Source: CAYGZA01 sp964354135
GTDB lineage: Bacteria; Planctomycetota; Planctomycetia; Pirellulales; Thermoguttaceae
Direction of reading: 5' to 3'
Assembly (NCBI GenBank): GCA_964354135.1
Contig: CAYGZA010000250.1
Coordinates: 1 to 10,259 of the forward strand
DNA length: 10,259 nt
Under the pieces are notes generated by a model. That model saw nothing but the letters and a program-made list of their open reading frames with translations, was not told the DNA's origin and searched no databases. A program made the translations under genes and the position numbers. Below, piece after piece: positions 8,015 to 10,259 of this stretch. Within the stretch, counting starts at the first letter, position 1, and every line of letters begins with the position of its first letter.

Positions 8015-10210
8015 ATGGCAAGCATTCAGGAATTCAAGAAGTCACTCCGAAAGCACGCCAAGACTGGCGGTGCTAGGTATCAGAAAGTGGATTTGCCCGT
8101 CCACGCCCCCACGACCGATGATTACGAGTACAAGGGGGCGGATGCGTTTGAGCAGCTCGGCAACGTCATCCAAACAAACGACTACAGCCTCGTCGTGCTT
8201 CTGGAGCATGAGAACTTCCCTCCACCCGAGAAACTGGACCGATTGCACAAGTGCTGCCCCTCGACCACGATTCTGCCCGGTGCGGAAATCAACATTTTCG
8301 TCGGTGTCCTTGGCAAGAAGGTCTCAAAGGACCACTTTTTCCACTGCATAGTCATTGCCGATCCCGACAAATCCCGGGAGCCTGGATACTTGATTCACCG
8401 TGCCAAGGAGAGCCTCACCTACCGCGACGACCCTTCCCCGTCAGGTTTCCTCTCCGCAATTGACGATGTCGCAAAACTGTTCATGGAGCAAGGTGCCCTC
8501 TTCATTCCCGCCCACCTTCACCAATCCCGATTGCCCGCCGACTCCCGCAGCATCGATGACATCTACGACGATGACGACTTTCTCGGCTTCGTCAGTCGAG
8601 GGGTCTTCTCCGCCCTGGAAGTTCCGACGCTCGCTACCGCGAAGTTTTTCGACGGCAAGCAGACCACTCAGGATGGCAAGCCGATCCCGCATATCACTTG
8701 TGTGCGTTCCAGCGACGCCCACAGTCATCAGCCTATCGTGGAACGAAACCGTGCCACGTGGATACAGGCTGAAAACGGAACATTCGATGAGCTGCAAGCG
8801 GCACTGTCCTTTCCGCACCGTGTTGCCTTGGAGGCCCCAAAGTCAGACCATGCTCAGGTTCTTGGAATGCACGTCGCGGGCCAGTTCCTTGCTGACGAAT
8901 GGATCATCCTCAGCCCCGCCATGAACTGCTTCATCGGCTGTAAGGGTACGGGGAAAACCGCCGTGCTGGAGTGCCTGCGGTTTCTCTTGGGGGCCGATGT
9001 CCCCCAAGAGCGTCGAGAGTCTGTCGAAAAACACATTGGGCACATTCTTGGAGCCAGCGGTTCCGTCGAGTGCTTGGTACGAACGGCTGCCGGGACCGAG
9101 TACGTGCTGGTTCGTCGAGCGAACTCGCGGGACAGACTCCTTGCCATTGACGAGCAGGGTGTGACACGAGAACTGAAAACCACAGGCGATATTGGGTTTG
9201 ACGCCTCGATTCTCGGTTGGCACGAAATCGAGGGTGTTGCCGATCACGCCCATGCACGCGTTCGGCTGATCGACTACATTGAGAACCCGGCAGAGGTAGC
9301 AGATCCGGCCGCACAGATTGAGCAGAGTATTGAGTCCGCAAGAGACCTGTTGCCAGCGTTCCAACGCAAGATCCACCGGCTCGACGAAGCCCTCAAGGAG
9401 TGGTGGCTCTTGAAGAAGAAGCGAGCCACGTTGAAAAGGCTGGAGCATGCATCCCTGTTGGACCTGCAGAACAAGTATGAAAGCTACGTGACATGGGAGC
9501 AACGCCTAACAGCACTGGGTGGTGAGATTCCAAGAGCGTCTACGGACGTTTCCACTACGGTTGGGAACAAGCTTCAACCTCTCGAAGACAATGTCGCGTC
9601 ACCGGTTCAGGAACCAGCCGATCTTTGCGAGGCGGTCAATCGGGTCCGCGGGCAGATCGCGGGCATACGCCAAACGGCAAACGCGACTCTACTCACGTTC
9701 ACCGAGGTTTGCAGTGCGGCTAGTGTTGCCATCGAGGAAGAGAGCAAGGCAATATCCAAGGCGTTTCTGGAGTTCAGGCAGACGACCTACGAACCCACCG
9801 TGGCGGCGTTGCCGCCGGACGACCGCGAGATTCTCTCGCGTCAGATCCAAACCATTGAGGAAACCAAGAATCTCCCCCAGGTCGAGCAGCAATGTAGGCA
9901 GATCCAGCGGGAGGTATCCGACCTAGCACGAAATCTTCACTCCTGTTGTGAGGCAGTATGCACCGCAAGAGACTGTATCGCCGAAGTTCGTCAACGGCGA
10001 GTCAACGCCGTCAACACAGAGAGCACCTCGATCAGGCTTAGGTTCCTGCGGTCATCCAACCATGCACGAATTGAGCAGTTCCAGAAGTCATACGGCCAGG
10101 ACGGAACCGCGTTTACAACATTCATAGACCGTTATGAAGGGGCGGAGTCCTATCAGAAGCTCAAACGCCTGTTCCTTTCGTTTATCGATTTGAACACCGA
10201 AGAAGTGTAA
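8015..10210 (+). CDS. PHP-domain and P-loop/coiled-coil protein (TrlF-like), apparently C-terminally truncated
   Basis: A 731-residue protein from ATG 8015, one base after the upstream TGA, so it belongs to the same operon. Another in-frame ATG at 7997 is less likely because MASIQEFKKSLRKHA is the typical beginning. Residues 20-240 resemble a PHP phosphoesterase: DLPVH (26-30), LLEHE (62-66), PGAEINIF (88-95), HCIV (His 110), PAHLHQ (165-170) and SSDAHS (232-237). Residues 300-420 are a P-loop ATPase lobe with Walker A GCKGTGKT (308-315). Predicted coiled coils follow (about 430-480 and 550-690). This PHP plus SMC/AAA-like build is what annotation calls TrlF family AAA-like ATPase, found in defence loci. 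The protein stops at TAA 10208-10210 with no ABC signature, Walker B or D-loop, so the second ATPase lobe is missing. The first PHP histidine (HxH) is Pro28. Confidence 0.75.
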   Translation: MASIQEFKKSLRKHAKTGGARYQKVDLPVHAPTTDDYEYKGADAFEQLGNVIQTNDYSLVVLLEHENFPPPEKLDRLHKCCPSTTILPGAEINIFVGVLGKKVSKDHFFHCIVIADPDKSREPGYLIHRAKESLTYRDDPSPSGFLSAIDDVAKLFMEQGALFIPAHLHQSRLPADSRSIDDIYDDDDFLGFVSRGVFSALEVPTLATAKFFDGKQTTQDGKPIPHITCVRSSDAHSHQPIVERNRATWIQAENGTFDELQAALSFPHRVALEAPKSDHAQVLGMHVAGQFLADEWIILSPAMNCFIGCKGTGKTAVLECLRFLLGADVPQERRESVEKHIGHILGASGSVECLVRTAAGTEYVLVRRANSRDRLLAIDEQGVTRELKTTGDIGFDASILGWHEIEGVADHAHARVRLIDYIENPAEVADPAAQIEQSIESARDLLPAFQRKIHRLDEALKEWWLLKKKRATLKRLEHASLLDLQNKYESYVTWEQRLTALGGEIPRASTDVSTTVGNKLQPLEDNVASPVQEPADLCEAVNRVRGQIAGIRQTANATLLTFTEVCSAASVAIEEESKAISKAFLEFRQTTYEPTVAALPPDDREILSRQIQTIEETKNLPQVEQQCRQIQREVSDLARNLHSCCEAVCTARDCIAEVRQRRVNAVNTESTSIRLRFLRSSNHARIEQFQKSYGQDGTAFTTFIDRYEGAESYQKLKRLFLSFIDLNTEEV

Positions 10211-10259
10211 AGGGCGGACAGAAAGCGTAGCGGCGGGCGGGCGAAAAACGGAGCACCCG
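10211..10259. other. Non-coding tail after the PHP-ATPase
   Basis: The last 49 bases are G-rich (GGCGGGCGGGCG) with no family-like continuation of the PHP-ATPase in any frame. This could be ordinary intergenic DNA or the edge of an element that cut the gene. The window ends too soon to tell. Confidence 0.3.

Noticed and set aside
1..10259. CRISPR arrays or long direct repeats
   Set aside because: No regularly spaced repeats were seen on reading the window.

Overview
The window is GC-rich bacterial DNA that looks like an accessory defence island beside a degraded region. The best guess at the host is a planctomycete-like bacterium. This rests on the style of the secreted glycoside-hydrolase-like N-terminus at the left edge and on general protein resemblance; there is no rRNA or other marker, so it is an inference of moderate strength.

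Left part, mostly minus strand. Positions 1-315 hold the N-terminus of a secreted enzyme with a clean signal peptide, running off the window edge. Positions 316-948 hold no intact gene, but the minus strand keeps the C-terminal tail of a RecD/UvrD-type (SF1) helicase in two frames, a clear gene relic. Positions 949-1617 (minus) encode a small winged-helix plus cysteine-pair (zinc-ribbon-like) protein of unknown function. Positions 1689-2417 (minus) encode a phospholipase-D-like protein of the DISARM DrmC type with one good HKD motif. Its 5' end is abnormal: it has no convincing start codon and abuts a short plus-strand coding remnant. Positions 2505-3044 hold no gene I can support.

Right part, plus strand. 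Three tightly packed genes form one operon: an SNF2-family helicase (3045-5930), a DUF262-DUF1524-DUF5655 GmrSD-like nuclease (5927-8013, overlapping the helicase stop as ATGA), and a PHP-domain plus P-loop/coiled-coil protein resembling the TrlF family (8015-10210, one base after the preceding stop). A remodelling motor, a modification-dependent-type nuclease and a PHP/SMC-like ATPase read naturally as a multi-gene anti-invader system. The divergent drmC may be an accessory or a leftover of a DISARM locus; no DISARM methyltransferase, drmA or drmB is present in the window.

The key oddity is that every gene of the operon carries a lesion. The helicase has an in-frame TGA just after its Walker A region, where the family has an Arg codon. 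The nuclease has a one-base frame change near 6784-6792. The PHP-ATPase ends before the Walker B/signature half expected of its ATPase. Either the system is decaying, or the sequence carries assembly errors, or (least likely) expression depends on recoding. TGA is used as a normal stop by neighbouring genes, so a changed genetic code does not explain the first lesion.
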